Source of the DNA: Rhodocytophaga rosea | GTDB taxonomy: Bacteria; Bacteroidota; Bacteroidia; Cytophagales; 172606-1 | Length of the DNA: 64,000 nucleotides | Reading direction: 5' to 3' | Assembly (NCBI RefSeq): GCF_010119975.1 | Contig: NZ_CP048222.1 | Span: 6,176,501 to 6,240,500, forward strand | Shown: positions 54,109 through 63,998 of the stretch, one piece after another | Numbering within the stretch: position 1 is the first letter of the stretch | How the letters are laid out: the number at the start of each line of letters is the position of its first letter | The notes under the pieces: model-generated | What the model was told of the DNA's origin: nothing | Databases searched by the model: none | What the model saw: only the letters and a program-made list of their open reading frames with translations | Translations under genes and position numbers: made by a program

Positions 54109-55425
54109 TTAATTAATTATCTTATCGTGAGAAAAAGTAAAATATGTATTTTGCTCCTCCCTTAGTTTATCACATAATCTTCCATATGGTAATTCGATAT
54201 CATCATATGTCAATACTTGATCTTTTGAAATATCACGTTTTAATCGGCAACCTTCAGCCAGACCAATTGGAAGTAAACTTTGAGTACGGGTTACCTCATG
54301 ATTTTCGGCTAATCCATAAGTCATATAATCACCTAAACCATCCAGAATATCTCCAGCCTTTAAGTCAGTTTTTGCAGCAGTAATTACATCCACAAGTGGA
54401 CCTCCTAAAGGGGCTAAGGTTGCATCTCCGAACAATACCGCCCTGGCAATTGTGTTATGAACCTCAAAATGGCAAAGATGATAAGGAGTATAAAAACAAT
54501 ATAGGGGCCCGGGGCCTAATTTATATAAGTTCAAATAATGCTGCATAGTTGGATGTTCGTGCGTACCCAACACAAAAACACCAGGTCCGGGAACTGCTCC
54601 CACTACATAATCAACAATGCCGGGTCCTTCAACTAAGGCCTCTAATGGATATAAATTTACTGATTGTTCTATGGGCGTCCCGGAAGGCACAGATGGTCCA
54701 AACATACCTCGTTTTGCAACTCTCATTCCAGTAGCGTTAGCTACAATAGCATTTTCAAAAGAAATTTTAGTGCCATCGGCAAAAGAAGTCACCATACTGG
54801 GATTTTGGCCCCATTTCTTGGCAAACCCTTCTTGTGTAGTTGGATTCCGGTAAGGATCATGTAATCCCTTAATATTACCACATAGCACAGGCTTTACACC
54901 AATAGACTTTACAAACCGATACAAATTCATCATTACTCCTGGTTGATCTCCATCAGAGCCAGTTAGTATTACGCCTGCTTTATCTGCATATACTTTTAAG
55001 ATAGGTCCAATTGTACCATCAACTTCAGCATTCATCATAATGACATGCTTGCCATGTTGAATAGCATTCAGTACAACATGAGCTCCGAATTCTACGGCAC
55101 CTGTTACTTCTATAATCGCATCAATTCCCCCAGCCTTACAAAGGAGTAATGCGTCCTCGGTTACAGCATATCTCTTATGGGCTATACAGTTCTCTAATTG
55201 GGCAACAGTTTGGACAACCTGAAAATTATCTACACCTGCTTCAGAATAAGCCCGTTTTGCACCTTCCAAATGTCTATTGGAAATAGCTACTAGTTCTATA
55301 CCAGGTACAAAGCGACAAATTTGAAGGGCTATCCCACGTGCCATAAATCCAGCACCTACCATACCTACCCGAATAGGTTTACCTTCACTTTGACGCTTTT
55401 CTAAAGCTTTATCAACTATAATCAT
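54109..55425 (-). CDS. NAD(P)-dependent oxidoreductase with SAF domain
   Basis: A 438-residue protein with a homoserine dehydrogenase-like Rossmann domain (VGMVGAGFMARGIALQ) and central catalytic domain (LTGSDGDQPGVMMNLYRF). A C-terminal SAF domain follows (about 350-435, with LKAGDILDG and LKRDISKDQVLTYDDI). SAF domains also occur in sialic acid synthase and UxaA-type dehydratases, where they help bind sugar acids. Such oxidoreductases are found in surface-sugar loci, often near cytidylyltransferases. The reaction is unknown; oxidation or reduction of a nucleotide-linked keto sugar is the best guess. It is the last gene of the cluster and ends at a strong terminator. Confidence 0.85.
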   Translation of the reverse strand: MIIVDKALEKRQSEGKPIRVGMVGAGFMARGIALQICRFVPGIELVAISNRHLEGAKRAYSEAGVDNFQVVQTVAQLENCIAHKRYAVTEDALLLCKAGGIDAIIEVTGAVEFGAHVVLNAIQHGKHVIMMNAEVDGTIGPILKVYADKAGVILTGSDGDQPGVMMNLYRFVKSIGVKPVLCGNIKGLHDPYRNPTTQEGFAKKWGQNPSMVTSFADGTKISFENAIVANATGMRVAKRGMFGPSVPSGTPIEQSVNLYPLEALVEGPGIVDYVVGAVPGPGVFVLGTHEHPTMQHYLNLYKLGPGPLYCFYTPYHLCHFEVHNTIARAVLFGDATLAPLGGPLVDVITAAKTDLKAGDILDGLGDYMTYGLAENHEVTRTQSLLPIGLAEGCRLKRDISKDQVLTYDDIELPYGRLCDKLREEQNTYFTFSHDKIIN

Positions 55426-55480
55426 AAGGTGTAATACTAAAACAATGTATATATCAAATATTCAATTATAAGTTAAATTT

Positions 55481-56011
55481 CTACCAAGTATAATTTGGAT
55501 GATTTTCATCTTTTGCTGATATAACTTCGACCGGAATAGGCCATTCTATACCCAATGTTGGATCATTCCAGCGGATTCCTGCCTCAGCACCTGGTGTATA
55601 GAATTGGGTCACCTGATAAGTTACAGCAGTATTATCTTTTAAGGTAATAAATCCGTGGGCAAAATCTTCTGGCACATAAAGCATTCTAAAATTATCTTCA
55701 GTCAATTCCACACCAATCCATTGTTTATATGTAGGAGAATCTTTTCGTAGATCAATGATAACATCATATATTGCTCCTTTAGTGCAACGAATAAGTTTAG
55801 TTTCCTGATAAGGGTTAATTTGAAAATGCATTCCTCGAAGAGTACCTTTTTTATGATTAAAAGAAACATTCGCTTGTACAACATTGGAATTTAATCCATG
55901 TTCTTCCATTTCTTTCTTGCACCAGGAACGGCCAAAAAAACCACGTTCATCTTCTATTCTTTTAACATCAACAATAAAAGCTCCTTTTAATTTAGTTTCA
56001 GTAAAAATCAA
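55481..56011 (-). CDS. rfbC: dTDP-4-dehydrorhamnose 3,5-epimerase family protein
   Basis: A 176-residue RmlC-type cupin, the usual length. Matching motifs are DERGFFGRSW, RGMHFQINP with the catalytic His, DLRKDSPTYKQW and YVPEDFAHGFITL. The family epimerises 4-keto sugars on nucleotide carriers. Because the cluster has a cytidylyltransferase but no RmlA or RmlB in the window, this member may act on a CDP-linked 4-keto sugar rather than dTDP-rhamnose precursor. It lies 42 bases downstream of the SDR gene and 55 bases upstream of the SAF-domain gene, on the same strand. Confidence 0.9.
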   Translation of the reverse strand: MIFTETKLKGAFIVDVKRIEDERGFFGRSWCKKEMEEHGLNSNVVQANVSFNHKKGTLRGMHFQINPYQETKLIRCTKGAIYDVIIDLRKDSPTYKQWIGVELTEDNFRMLYVPEDFAHGFITLKDNTAVTYQVTQFYTPGAEAGIRWNDPTLGIEWPIPVEVISAKDENHPNYTW

Positions 56012-56052
56012 AGTTACCTCCTGATTATTTAGTTGTTAACAATATTATATTT

Positions 56053-57105
56053 TTATTTTTTACCTATCCATTCGAGTTTGTCAGTAATAAGCTCTTTTGC
56101 TTGTAACCGATCTAATACTTTCAGCCTCATTAACTGAGAATTTCTGAATTCTTTGTCATTGAATCCCATGGCTTCTAGATTATCTTTTAGTTCTCTAATT
56201 GTTCCTAAAAGATCTGATAGCGGCTGGTGATTGGGGGCTAATTGTTTAAATAGATCAAAACTAACCCGATAAGAACGCTTATCTGGAGGAGCGTCTTGAT
56301 TTATAGAAATTTTTACATCAGGAATTATTTGAGCTACAGCCTGAGCAAGATCTTTCACTTGATAATTCCATTCATTACTGCCAGCATTAATTGCGAGAAA
56401 ATTACCACCCACCGAGGGAGTGCGATTAATGGCCCAATCAATTGCACGAGCCATATCTTTTACATTTATAAGAGGACGCCAAGGGCTACCATCACTTAAT
56501 ATAGTAATTTGCTTATTGGCAACAGCTCCGGCTACAAAATCATTCAGGACTAAATCTAGTCTAAGCCTATTACTCATTCCACATGCAGTTGCAAAACGCA
56601 AGCACGTAACTGTAAATGTGTCATCTGCTAAAGGCTTAACCCCTTCTTCTGTAAATACCTTTGATCGGGCATATGCAGTAAGTGGATTTAATGTTGAATT
56701 TTCTGTTTTAGGTTTGTCTTCTGCTGCACCATACATACTACAACTAGATGCAAAAACAAAAGATTTTACTCCGGATTCTTTTGCTTTTTTAGCCAAATTT
56801 ATACTGGAACGATAATTTATATCTAAGGTAACTTCCTCAAATTTATTCCCCATTGGATCATTAGAAATAGCAGCTAAATGTACTACAGAATCTACACCCT
56901 TCAAAATCTCTGCTGGAATATGTCTTACATCTCCAAAAAGCTGCTGGTCTAATCTGCTTTCTGGGAAAAAATCTGCATTTGTAAGACAATTAGCAAAATA
57001 CCCCATATCAAATCCGATTAATATTGCATCGGGATATTGAGTTCTTAAATAATTTATAACCCCAGGCCCAACATACCCCATATTCCCTGTAATGAGTACT
57101 TTCAT
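56053..57105 (-). CDS. NAD-dependent epimerase/dehydratase (extended SDR)
   Basis: A 350-residue extended short-chain dehydrogenase. The nucleotide motif is GNMGYVGPG at the N-terminus, VVHLAAISNDP follows, and the catalytic elements are SSCSMYG and the Tyr-Lys pair in YARSK. The C-terminal substrate domain contains RPLINVKDMARAI. The family acts on nucleotide sugars by oxidation at C4. Its exact reaction cannot be told from the sequence, and it is not a close textual match to a CDP-glucose 4,6-dehydratase, the enzyme that usually follows RfbF. It lies 60 bases after rfbF in the same direction. Confidence 0.88.
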   Translation of the reverse strand: MKVLITGNMGYVGPGVINYLRTQYPDAILIGFDMGYFANCLTNADFFPESRLDQQLFGDVRHIPAEILKGVDSVVHLAAISNDPMGNKFEEVTLDINYRSSINLAKKAKESGVKSFVFASSCSMYGAAEDKPKTENSTLNPLTAYARSKVFTEEGVKPLADDTFTVTCLRFATACGMSNRLRLDLVLNDFVAGAVANKQITILSDGSPWRPLINVKDMARAIDWAINRTPSVGGNFLAINAGSNEWNYQVKDLAQAVAQIIPDVKISINQDAPPDKRSYRVSFDLFKQLAPNHQPLSDLLGTIRELKDNLEAMGFNDKEFRNSQLMRLKVLDRLQAKELITDKLEWIGKK

Positions 57106-57165
57106 AGATTTTATATTGTTTAGCTTTTAATACTTTTAATTATTTTTGATCTAACATGAGTTTTC

Positions 57166-57942
57166 TTACCAGACTTTCCACGGAGCTTTATTGTTTTGCC
57201 AGAGGTCTTCTAATACATGTTTATCACGGAGTGTATCCATTGGTTGCCAAAAACCGGTATGCTTAAAAGCGGATAACATTCCACCTGACGCTAATTTCTC
57301 CATGGGTCCTTTTTCCCAGACAGTGGAATCATCTGTGATATAATCTATGACTTGTGGTTCTAAAATAAAAAAACCTCCATTTATCCAAGGTGTATGTTCA
57401 TCTTGTGGTTTTTCCTTGAAAGCGGAGATTTTTGGTTCATTTCCTGCCAAATTAAAGGCTCCAAACCTGCCAGGTTGTTGTACTGCTGTAAGAGTAGCTA
57501 ATGTTTTTTGTTCTTTATGAAATTGAATAGATTCAGCAATATTTATATCGCTAACTCCATCTCCGTATGTCAAGCAAAAAGTTTCATTACCAATATAATT
57601 TTTTACACGTTTTATTCTGCCTCCTGTCATTGTTCCTTCGCCTGTTTCCACTAAAGTTACTTTCCAAGGCTCAGTATTATTTTGGTGGACTTCCATATGA
57701 TTTTTCTTCATATCGAATGTAACATCGGACATATGTAAGAAATAATTAGCGAAATATTCTTTAATTACATATCCCTTATATCCGCAGCAGATAATAAATT
57801 CATTAATGTTATGATGAGAATAAATTTTCATTATATGCCATAGAATAGGTTTTCCTCCTATTTCAACCATTGGTTTTGGCTTAATGCCGCTTTCCTCACT
57901 AATTCGTGTGCCGAATCCACCGGCAAGTATTACTGCTTTCAT
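57166..57942 (-). CDS. rfbF: glucose-1-phosphate cytidylyltransferase
   Basis: A 258-residue RfbF that makes CDP-glucose from CTP and glucose 1-phosphate. Diagnostic text includes the nucleotide loop [31 protein letters not shown] and the metal-binding Asp in [10 protein letters not shown], plus [10 protein letters not shown]. Length is normal. It opens the sugar-activation part of the cluster (rfbF, SDR, 3,5-epimerase, SAF oxidoreductase). These four genes run in the same direction with short spacers and should form one operon that makes a modified CDP-sugar. Confidence 0.94.
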   Translation of the reverse strand: MKAVILAGGFGTRISEESGIKPKPMVEIGGKPILWHIMKIYSHHNINEFIICCGYKGYVIKEYFANYFLHMSDVTFDMKKNHMEVHQNNTEPWKVTLVETGEGTMTGGRIKRVKNYIGNETFCLTYGDGVSDINIAESIQFHKEQKTLATLTAVQQPGRFGAFNLAGNEPKISAFKEKPQDEHTPWINGGFFILEPQVIDYITDDSTVWEKGPMEKLASGGMLSAFKHTGFWQPMDTLRDKHVLEDLWQNNKAPWKVW

Positions 57943-58007
57943 AAATTGTACTAATATAAGAAATATAGTTAATGATAATTTATATAATCTAATTTATTGG
58001 TATAGTC

Positions 58008-58035
58008 AATATTTATAATATGAATTATAAATATT
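58008..58035. repeat. AT-rich hairpin upstream of rfbF
   Basis: Two perfect 12-base arms (AATATTTATAAT at 58008-58019 and ATTATAAATATT at 58024-58035) around a 4-base loop, in the 227-base spacer between the GT2 gene and rfbF. It lies about 65 bases upstream of the rfbF start and may be an operator or chance AT palindrome. No terminator T-run follows on the minus strand. Confidence 0.5.
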
Positions 58036-58169
58036 TGTATTTTTTTAATTTTTTGGACATTTATTCATTCAAATTATATTACTTGGTGTAGATACATTTT
58101 TATATGTAGTAGTAACCAGATTTTTACAAAAATGTATAAAAAAATACCTAAGCAAGTTTAATATATAAT

Positions 58170-59009
58170 TTATTTAATAATATATCCAAAAATCCTGCGA
58201 AAATACCCATTTAACAGAACCAATGGTATGTAAGGAGTGGGGCAATTTTTCAAAGTGAATTTAGTAAAGTTAGCCAAGTTTCCTCCGCCCTTTATTCCAA
58301 ATAAATGATTATAATAGTTTTTAATTGTCTTCTTCTTTCTTATTTGGTGGTCACCACTTTCAGAAGGATAGATAAATATTTTTGCATCGAAATTACAATA
58401 GATTTCAAAACCGGCTCTGGTAGCCGTATAAGTAAAATCATAATCAGCAAAATAATGCGGAAACTTTTTTACATCAAATAAGCCAATTTTTTCGAACACT
58501 TTTCTGGGTATCCACAAACCTCTACCAGGAAAGTGAGTTACTTGGTGTAATCCAGTCTGCTTTTCGGGTGAAAGATTAGCTAGTACAGAAGCATTGGTAT
58601 TAGATAACCAGTTTAACCTTTCTCCTCCAAACACAGGTTCTTTGGTATAAGCATCCAAAGCCAAAGCACCCATTATAATATCTGGTTTTTTTGCTGCCCA
58701 ATAATACATCTTCTCAACAAAATCCTCAGTTGCAATTGTATCATTGTTAAGTGTCATAACGAAGGTGGCATGTTGATTCAGAGCATAGCTGATGCCAAGA
58801 TTAGTTGCAGCTGTCCAGAATAAATCACCTTTTGCTTTTATAAGAATTACTTCAGAGAAATTTTTATCTATCATTTCTGAAGTACCATCTGTCGAACCAT
58901 CATCTACTACAATGATTTTAAAATTTGTGTTAGTTTGCTTCTGAAGCGATAGTAGACATTCCTCAGTGAATTTCTTGCGGTTGAACACTGGGATTATTAT
59001 ATAGAGCAT
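58170..59009 (-). CDS. glycosyltransferase family 2
   Basis: A 279-residue GT2 enzyme, inverting, GT-A fold. It begins MLYIIIPVFNRKKFTEECL and shows VVDDGSTDGTSEMI for nucleotide-sugar binding, the metal motif in TLNNDT and a later FADYDFTYTATRAGFE, like rhamnosyltransferase-type members. No membrane segment is predicted in the core; a hydrophobic C-terminus could associate with the membrane. It is one of two glycosyltransferases in the cluster and probably adds one sugar to the lipid-linked repeat unit. Donor and acceptor are unknown. Confidence 0.9.
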   Translation of the reverse strand: MLYIIIPVFNRKKFTEECLLSLQKQTNTNFKIIVVDDGSTDGTSEMIDKNFSEVILIKAKGDLFWTAATNLGISYALNQHATFVMTLNNDTIATEDFVEKMYYWAAKKPDIIMGALALDAYTKEPVFGGERLNWLSNTNASVLANLSPEKQTGLHQVTHFPGRGLWIPRKVFEKIGLFDVKKFPHYFADYDFTYTATRAGFEIYCNFDAKIFIYPSESGDHQIRKKKTIKNYYNHLFGIKGGGNLANFTKFTLKNCPTPYIPLVLLNGYFRRIFGYIIK

Positions 59010-59091
59010 GTTTGCTTAGTAGAGCTGGAAATGGTTTATTTAGAAAAGGTATTCTGTTCGTATAATCAAAATAAGTTATTCTAAGTAATAT

Positions 59092-60381
59092 CTATTTGTT
59101 GTATTTTTGACTTTCTATAGTGGTATTTTCCCTTTCAATAAAATTTATAGCTATTCCTAGAATACCAAAATAATATACAGGTAAATTATAAGAAAATCCA
59201 TAAAATAGGCCGGACATTATAAATGAAACCAAAATCACTTCCTTTAATGTTAAATTATTTTTTTTAATAGTTTTAAAAATAAGATAAAATACCGGGAGTA
59301 GAAGTAGGATAAGGCCAACGACACCCATATAAAATAATCGATCTACATAAAAGCTATGAAAATGATGCCCTGTACCATCTAGGAAAACGGCTGTTCCAGC
59401 CTCTGCTTGGTAGAATTGAACAGGTAATTCAAATCCTTCGAAACGCATACCTATAAGAAAATTATCTACAATAAAAGGCCAATAAGACGCGAATTGTTCT
59501 AGTCTCCAACTTCCAGTGCCTTGTGTTTTTACATTTTGAATATCAGCAATTCTTTCAGAAATAGCATCAATAATTTCAGGATTGGCTGAAATAACTAGAC
59601 TAGATATAAGTATTAGGCCTATAGTTGGTATAGTGATAATTGGCATAAAATCAGTTATAGCTATTTTTGTTTCTGTCTTCTTTAACAGAAGAAGATTGAT
59701 TGTCAATGAGGTAATAGACGCTATCCATACAGATCGGTGATTTAAAAAAATTATTAAACCAAATAGTATGAAAAATAAAAATAGGGATATTAATGCTTTT
59801 TTCGAAAAATAACTGTTTATGAAGAATAGTAAAGGAATTACTAACATATATACTGATGGTGCAGGAAACCCTCTAACAGTACCCACAAACGCACTAATAG
59901 ACAGAATATCTCTTTTTAACCATAGTAGATTAACTAAAAAAGTAAAAAAAATCAAATAAATAATTAACGAAAATTGTTTTTCATGTATTTTTTTTGCAAA
60001 ATGATATAGAAAAAACATCACGAAAATAGCAAGCAGTTTAGAAAATACATGTGGATATTGAAAGAACGAACCGTACCTGTAATAGGATTCCAGTGAGAAT
60101 ATGCCAAATACAAAATAATATAATAATGCCAGCCAGTACATGAATGTACTCATGCCGCTTATAAAAAGTGCAGTAGACGCAAAGCACAAAATGATTGCAT
60201 ATTTGGTATAATTGTCTTCTTCAACCTCTTTAACAGCTTGTACGATTTCCTGTTTACCTACGATCTGCTTATTATTTGTTGCTACATCATGAAAAATTCC
60301 ATCTGTTAAAAGTATTATAACTACTGCCACTAAATACAGATACTTTATTTCTAAAATTCTTTTACCATATGTAATAATCAT
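59092..60381 (-). CDS. O-antigen ligase/polymerase-like membrane protein
   Basis: A 429-residue polytopic membrane protein with about ten hydrophobic segments and a large loop in the second half (about residues 265-335, between SANPEIIDA and FYVDRLFYMG). The plan matches Wzy polymerases and WaaL-type ligases, which share this loop. Neighbouring flippase, glycosyltransferase and acyltransferase genes favour a Wzy-type polymerase. The sequences of these families are too variable for a finer call. The gene is clearly AT-rich compared with the first 50 kb. Confidence 0.82.
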   Translation of the reverse strand: MIITYGKRILEIKYLYLVAVVIILLTDGIFHDVATNNKQIVGKQEIVQAVKEVEEDNYTKYAIILCFASTALFISGMSTFMYWLALLYYFVFGIFSLESYYRYGSFFQYPHVFSKLLAIFVMFFLYHFAKKIHEKQFSLIIYLIFFTFLVNLLWLKRDILSISAFVGTVRGFPAPSVYMLVIPLLFFINSYFSKKALISLFLFFILFGLIIFLNHRSVWIASITSLTINLLLLKKTETKIAITDFMPIITIPTIGLILISSLVISANPEIIDAISERIADIQNVKTQGTGSWRLEQFASYWPFIVDNFLIGMRFEGFELPVQFYQAEAGTAVFLDGTGHHFHSFYVDRLFYMGVVGLILLLLPVFYLIFKTIKKNNLTLKEVILVSFIMSGLFYGFSYNLPVYYFGILGIAINFIERENTTIESQKYNK

Positions 60382-60470
60382 TGTTGTAACTTTTGTGCTG
60401 GAAATATTTATTACTTATTAGATAACTCAAAGTAACTTCATCTCATATTTCAGCGATTAAAAATATATGA

Positions 60471-61061
60471 TTATAAATTTTTAATAAATTTAGCCGGACT
60501 TCCAGCCCAAATCTGATTAGGTGGAACATCTTTAGCTACTATACTACCTGCGCCAATCACAGAATTCTCTCCTATAGTTACGCCTTTGAGTACAACCGAA
60601 TTCATACCTATAAAAACATTATCTTCTATAACTACTTTCCTGGATTGTATATCTTCATAATTATATCTTCTGTTTTGAGGAGCTATAGGGTGAAAATCAG
60701 TATCTGTAATAAAAGCATTTGCCCCGAGCATAACATTATTTCCTATTATCACTTCTTTCATTACACAAATACCACCACCACTAATGCCAACATCATTACC
60801 TATAGTTAGTTGTGATTCTTTTGTAAGTGCCCTGATAATTACAGGATGATTTACTCCGGGCTGGCTAAAATAGGAGTGAGATATAAGCATAATATTTTTG
60901 CCAAATTTTACCTTTGCACCTTTATGTATTGAAATAATTGGTATACCCAGTATACTTATTCGGTTGCCGATTTTATGGGCAAGTAATAAGTTGATAAAAA
61001 ATTCCTGTACAATTAGGATTAATTTACGTATTCCCCAAATGCTATACAAAATAGTTGACAT
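60471..61061 (-). CDS. hexapeptide-repeat acyltransferase
   Basis: A 196-residue left-handed beta-helix acyltransferase. It shows many imperfect hexapeptides (IGNDVGISGGG, IGNNVMLGANAFI, IEDNVFIGMNSVVLKGVTIG, IGAGSIVAKD) and the loop TDTDFHP with the likely catalytic His. The C-terminal PPNQIWAGSPAKFI is typical of the WcaF/WbbJ-like acetyltransferases of surface polysaccharide clusters. An N-terminal 55-residue extension is partly hydrophobic. It probably O- or N-acetylates a sugar in the repeat unit. Confidence 0.9.
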   Translation of the reverse strand: MSTILYSIWGIRKLILIVQEFFINLLLAHKIGNRISILGIPIISIHKGAKVKFGKNIMLISHSYFSQPGVNHPVIIRALTKESQLTIGNDVGISGGGICVMKEVIIGNNVMLGANAFITDTDFHPIAPQNRRYNYEDIQSRKVVIEDNVFIGMNSVVLKGVTIGENSVIGAGSIVAKDVPPNQIWAGSPAKFIKNL

Positions 61062-61095
61062 GGATGCTTAGATGTTTAAAAAAATAATCATAAAA

Positions 61096-62247
61096 CTATT
61101 TTTCATTTTCTAATACTCTCTTGTATTGGTTTATATAGGCTGTAAGTATACTTTCTTCTGAAAAATTTTCTACAGCATATTTATGAGCTGTATCCCTTAA
61201 CTGAGCTTCATATTTTTCATCATTTAATATTTTGGATGCTGATTTTGCAATATCATCCGGATCATCAATATCGCATATCTCTCCAGCTTTTCCGTGAAGT
61301 AATAAAAATGGAATATTACCGCTATTTTTTCCTCCTACTACAGGTGTGCCTACTACCATAGCTTCCAGAACTACATTTCCAAAAGACTCTTCACGTGAGG
61401 TATGTAAAAGTAACTTGGCGTGTTTTATCTCTTCTAAAAGCTCTGCAAACGGTTTGTAACCTATAAATTCAACTCCTTCTAATAAATTGTTTTTTTTTGC
61501 ATACTGAAAAGCATCGCTACCTGTCTCCATAAACGCGCCAAGCAAATGATATTTTAAAGTTGGAAATTTTTTCCTGATAACAGCGAATGCCATCAAACCT
61601 GATTCAACGTTCTTTCTACGGTCAAAGCCATTATTTATAGAAACTATATAGTTTCCTTTGGTTGCTGAATCTAAAAAATGACGTTCGAGACCTGTTGTAT
61701 AAAAATTACTAATCACTACAGCCTTTTCTTGTTGCTTTTTTGTTAATAACTCTTTCAGATAGCTAGAGTTAGTAGTTAGATACTTGGCTTTAGTTAGTAC
61801 AATCAGATTCATGATCCATCTTACTGCTCGATATGGGATCATTTGGTACTTGAGAATAGTGGTTGCATGGTCCCGTACAGTTACTACTGTTGGAATTCCA
61901 CTATCAATAGCAGCCCATGCAAATTCGTATGACCAGTGTGCATTAATTATATCTGTAGGGTATTGCTGCATGAGTGCTTTCAAATTTCGGCGTACCGGCC
62001 TAAAAAAATTTCTTCCAGGATGCGATTCACTCTTGGCAATACAAATTGTAATCTTCTCATTTTTAAAACATATGGCTTCATCTATTTCATCAGAAGTTGT
62101 AAAAACAACTACTTGGTGACCTCTTTTTACTAACGCATTTACAAGATTGGCTATTAGTGGAAAGCTATATGTTTGAGGTACTTTTGCTCCTTTAAAATCA
62201 AAATCAATTAAACCCAATGTTATCGGTCCGGCAATGCCTATCTTCAT
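61096..62247 (-). CDS. glycosyltransferase family 4
   Basis: A 383-residue GT4 enzyme, retaining, GT-B fold. The N-terminal domain begins MKIGIAGPITLGLIDFD, and the C-terminal domain carries the nucleotide-binding stretch HTSREESFGNVVLEAM with the E-x7-E pattern, followed by GTPVVGG and GNIPFLL. No membrane segment is seen. It should add a sugar from a nucleotide donor to a lipid-linked acceptor on the cytoplasmic face. It lies 34 bases upstream of the acyltransferase gene. Confidence 0.9.
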   Translation of the reverse strand: MKIGIAGPITLGLIDFDFKGAKVPQTYSFPLIANLVNALVKRGHQVVVFTTSDEIDEAICFKNEKITICIAKSESHPGRNFFRPVRRNLKALMQQYPTDIINAHWSYEFAWAAIDSGIPTVVTVRDHATTILKYQMIPYRAVRWIMNLIVLTKAKYLTTNSSYLKELLTKKQQEKAVVISNFYTTGLERHFLDSATKGNYIVSINNGFDRRKNVESGLMAFAVIRKKFPTLKYHLLGAFMETGSDAFQYAKKNNLLEGVEFIGYKPFAELLEEIKHAKLLLHTSREESFGNVVLEAMVVGTPVVGGKNSGNIPFLLLHGKAGEICDIDDPDDIAKSASKILNDEKYEAQLRDTAHKYAVENFSEESILTAYINQYKRVLENEK

Positions 62248-62483
62248 GTTCTTTTATAAATTTATTAGTTTATAAGTAAGTCAAAGATTATAAAGTTAAA
62301 AGTTGCTCACCCATTTTAAAGCAGATTATTATCACTTACAAACATTATACTTCATTCTGGCATCCTTCATTTAGCTTCCTACTTAAAAAAAGAATATTAT
62401 TGTTGAGAAATTATAGATGAATATCTTTAAATAAGATTTATAACTATATAAGATCATACTACAGTTGTCTTTGCTTCAATTAA

Positions 62484-63998
62484 TTATGACATTAATTGAA
62501 GCGCTTTGTTTAATAACTTATTTTTAAACGACTTGTTAGTATCAGTAATCGAATTGGCCAATCTTTTATAAATTTCATTTTTAATTAGTTTATTCACTTT
62601 TAAAAATAAGGATAGAAAAACGCAAAGCGCTCCAGTAACTATTTGAGCACTTAAAATAATTAACAATGGAAGAGAATGGTTTTTTAGAAAAATTGTAATT
62701 GTATAAATGGAGATTCCAGCAATTATTCCAGTAAGCATACCTGGTGCTATCGCCTGCAATATTTCACTTACAGTATATTGTAACAACTTCTTGGTAATGA
62801 TAGTATAGGCTATTATCATAAATAATTCAGCCACAATAAACGACATTGCAATTCCAACAAGTTCATACTCTTTTAATATAAAATATAAAATGGTAAGTAA
62901 ACTTATGTAAAAAATTTGAAATATAGCTTTTACATTTAAAGTCGCAGTAGCTTCACATACGATACCATTAATATTATTAAATACCCGGAAAGGCATTCCT
63001 AATGCTAAAATACTTGTAACTATTATTGCAGCCTCAAACTTGCTACCCAGTAATATAAGTACCATTTGCTCAGATGCTATTGAAATACCAATACAAATAG
63101 GAATAATTATGTAGCCTACTATGGCTATTGACGATAAAAAGGCATTTTTGAGTTTTGGTTTGTCGTCCTGAATAACGCTAAATACAGGTAATAGGACTTT
63201 TGAAAAATTTGTAGTTAAATAGTAAATTGGCAAACTTATTAATTCAAAAGCACGGGTATATATACCCAATACGGCGGCAGAAAACAAACGCCCGATTACA
63301 AGTGTACTTAAGTGAACTCTCAAAAATTCCAGTAAACTTATAAAAGAAATTTTACCACCAAAATTAAGTAAGGGTTTGTAATATTCCCATTTAAACAAGA
63401 AAAGCAGATTATGCCTTACAATCGAATAAGATATTAAAGTTGAGGAAATAATCTGTGCTAAACCTGCCATAACGATACTCCAGTAACCAAAACCATAATA
63501 TGCTAATATTATCCCAACACTTAGGTAACCGAATAAGTATGAACAGACTTCTATAATTGACAAAAGTTTAAAATCCATTTTCTTTCTTAACAGATTCATT
63601 GATGTAGAAGACAATCCTGATAAAAAGAAAGAAATAGACATTACTCGGACAACAGAGATAATCTTAGGATTTGCAAAGACGAGTGTAGAAAAAGGAGCTA
63701 AAACATAGAATAAGCCTGAAAATAGAATTCCAAGAAAGAATGTAGAAGTGAATGCAACTCTAATATCATGACTGCTAATTTCCTTTTTTTGGATTAAAGC
63801 CTGTCCAATACCCATTTGAGCAAAATAACCGCCAAACCTTAATACAAAACTAGCCATAGCAACAACCCCAAAATCTTCTGGTTGAAGCAGACGTGCCATT
63901 ATTGAGGTATACAATACCTGTAATAAGGTAGTAATAACAGTCGCGAAGGTTGTCCACTTTAATCCCCTTATAGCAGCATCACCTAAATTTGTAGCCAT
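62484..63998 (-). CDS. polysaccharide flippase (Wzx/WzxC-like)
   Basis: A 504-residue MATE/PST-superfamily flippase with about 14 hydrophobic segments. It begins MATNLGDAAIRGLKWTTFAT and shows ARLLQPEDFGVVAMASFVLR and the MGIGQALIQKKEI text typical of the lipopolysaccharide-exporter group. It moves lipid-linked sugar repeat units across the inner membrane. The gene is complete; its ATG is only 3 bases inside the right edge, so its promoter and any further cluster genes lie outside the window. Confidence 0.92.
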   Translation of the reverse strand: MATNLGDAAIRGLKWTTFATVITTLLQVLYTSIMARLLQPEDFGVVAMASFVLRFGGYFAQMGIGQALIQKKEISSHDIRVAFTSTFFLGILFSGLFYVLAPFSTLVFANPKIISVVRVMSISFFLSGLSSTSMNLLRKKMDFKLLSIIEVCSYLFGYLSVGIILAYYGFGYWSIVMAGLAQIISSTLISYSIVRHNLLFLFKWEYYKPLLNFGGKISFISLLEFLRVHLSTLVIGRLFSAAVLGIYTRAFELISLPIYYLTTNFSKVLLPVFSVIQDDKPKLKNAFLSSIAIVGYIIIPICIGISIASEQMVLILLGSKFEAAIIVTSILALGMPFRVFNNINGIVCEATATLNVKAIFQIFYISLLTILYFILKEYELVGIAMSFIVAELFMIIAYTIITKKLLQYTVSEILQAIAPGMLTGIIAGISIYTITIFLKNHSLPLLIILSAQIVTGALCVFLSLFLKVNKLIKNEIYKRLANSITDTNKSFKNKLLNKALQLMS

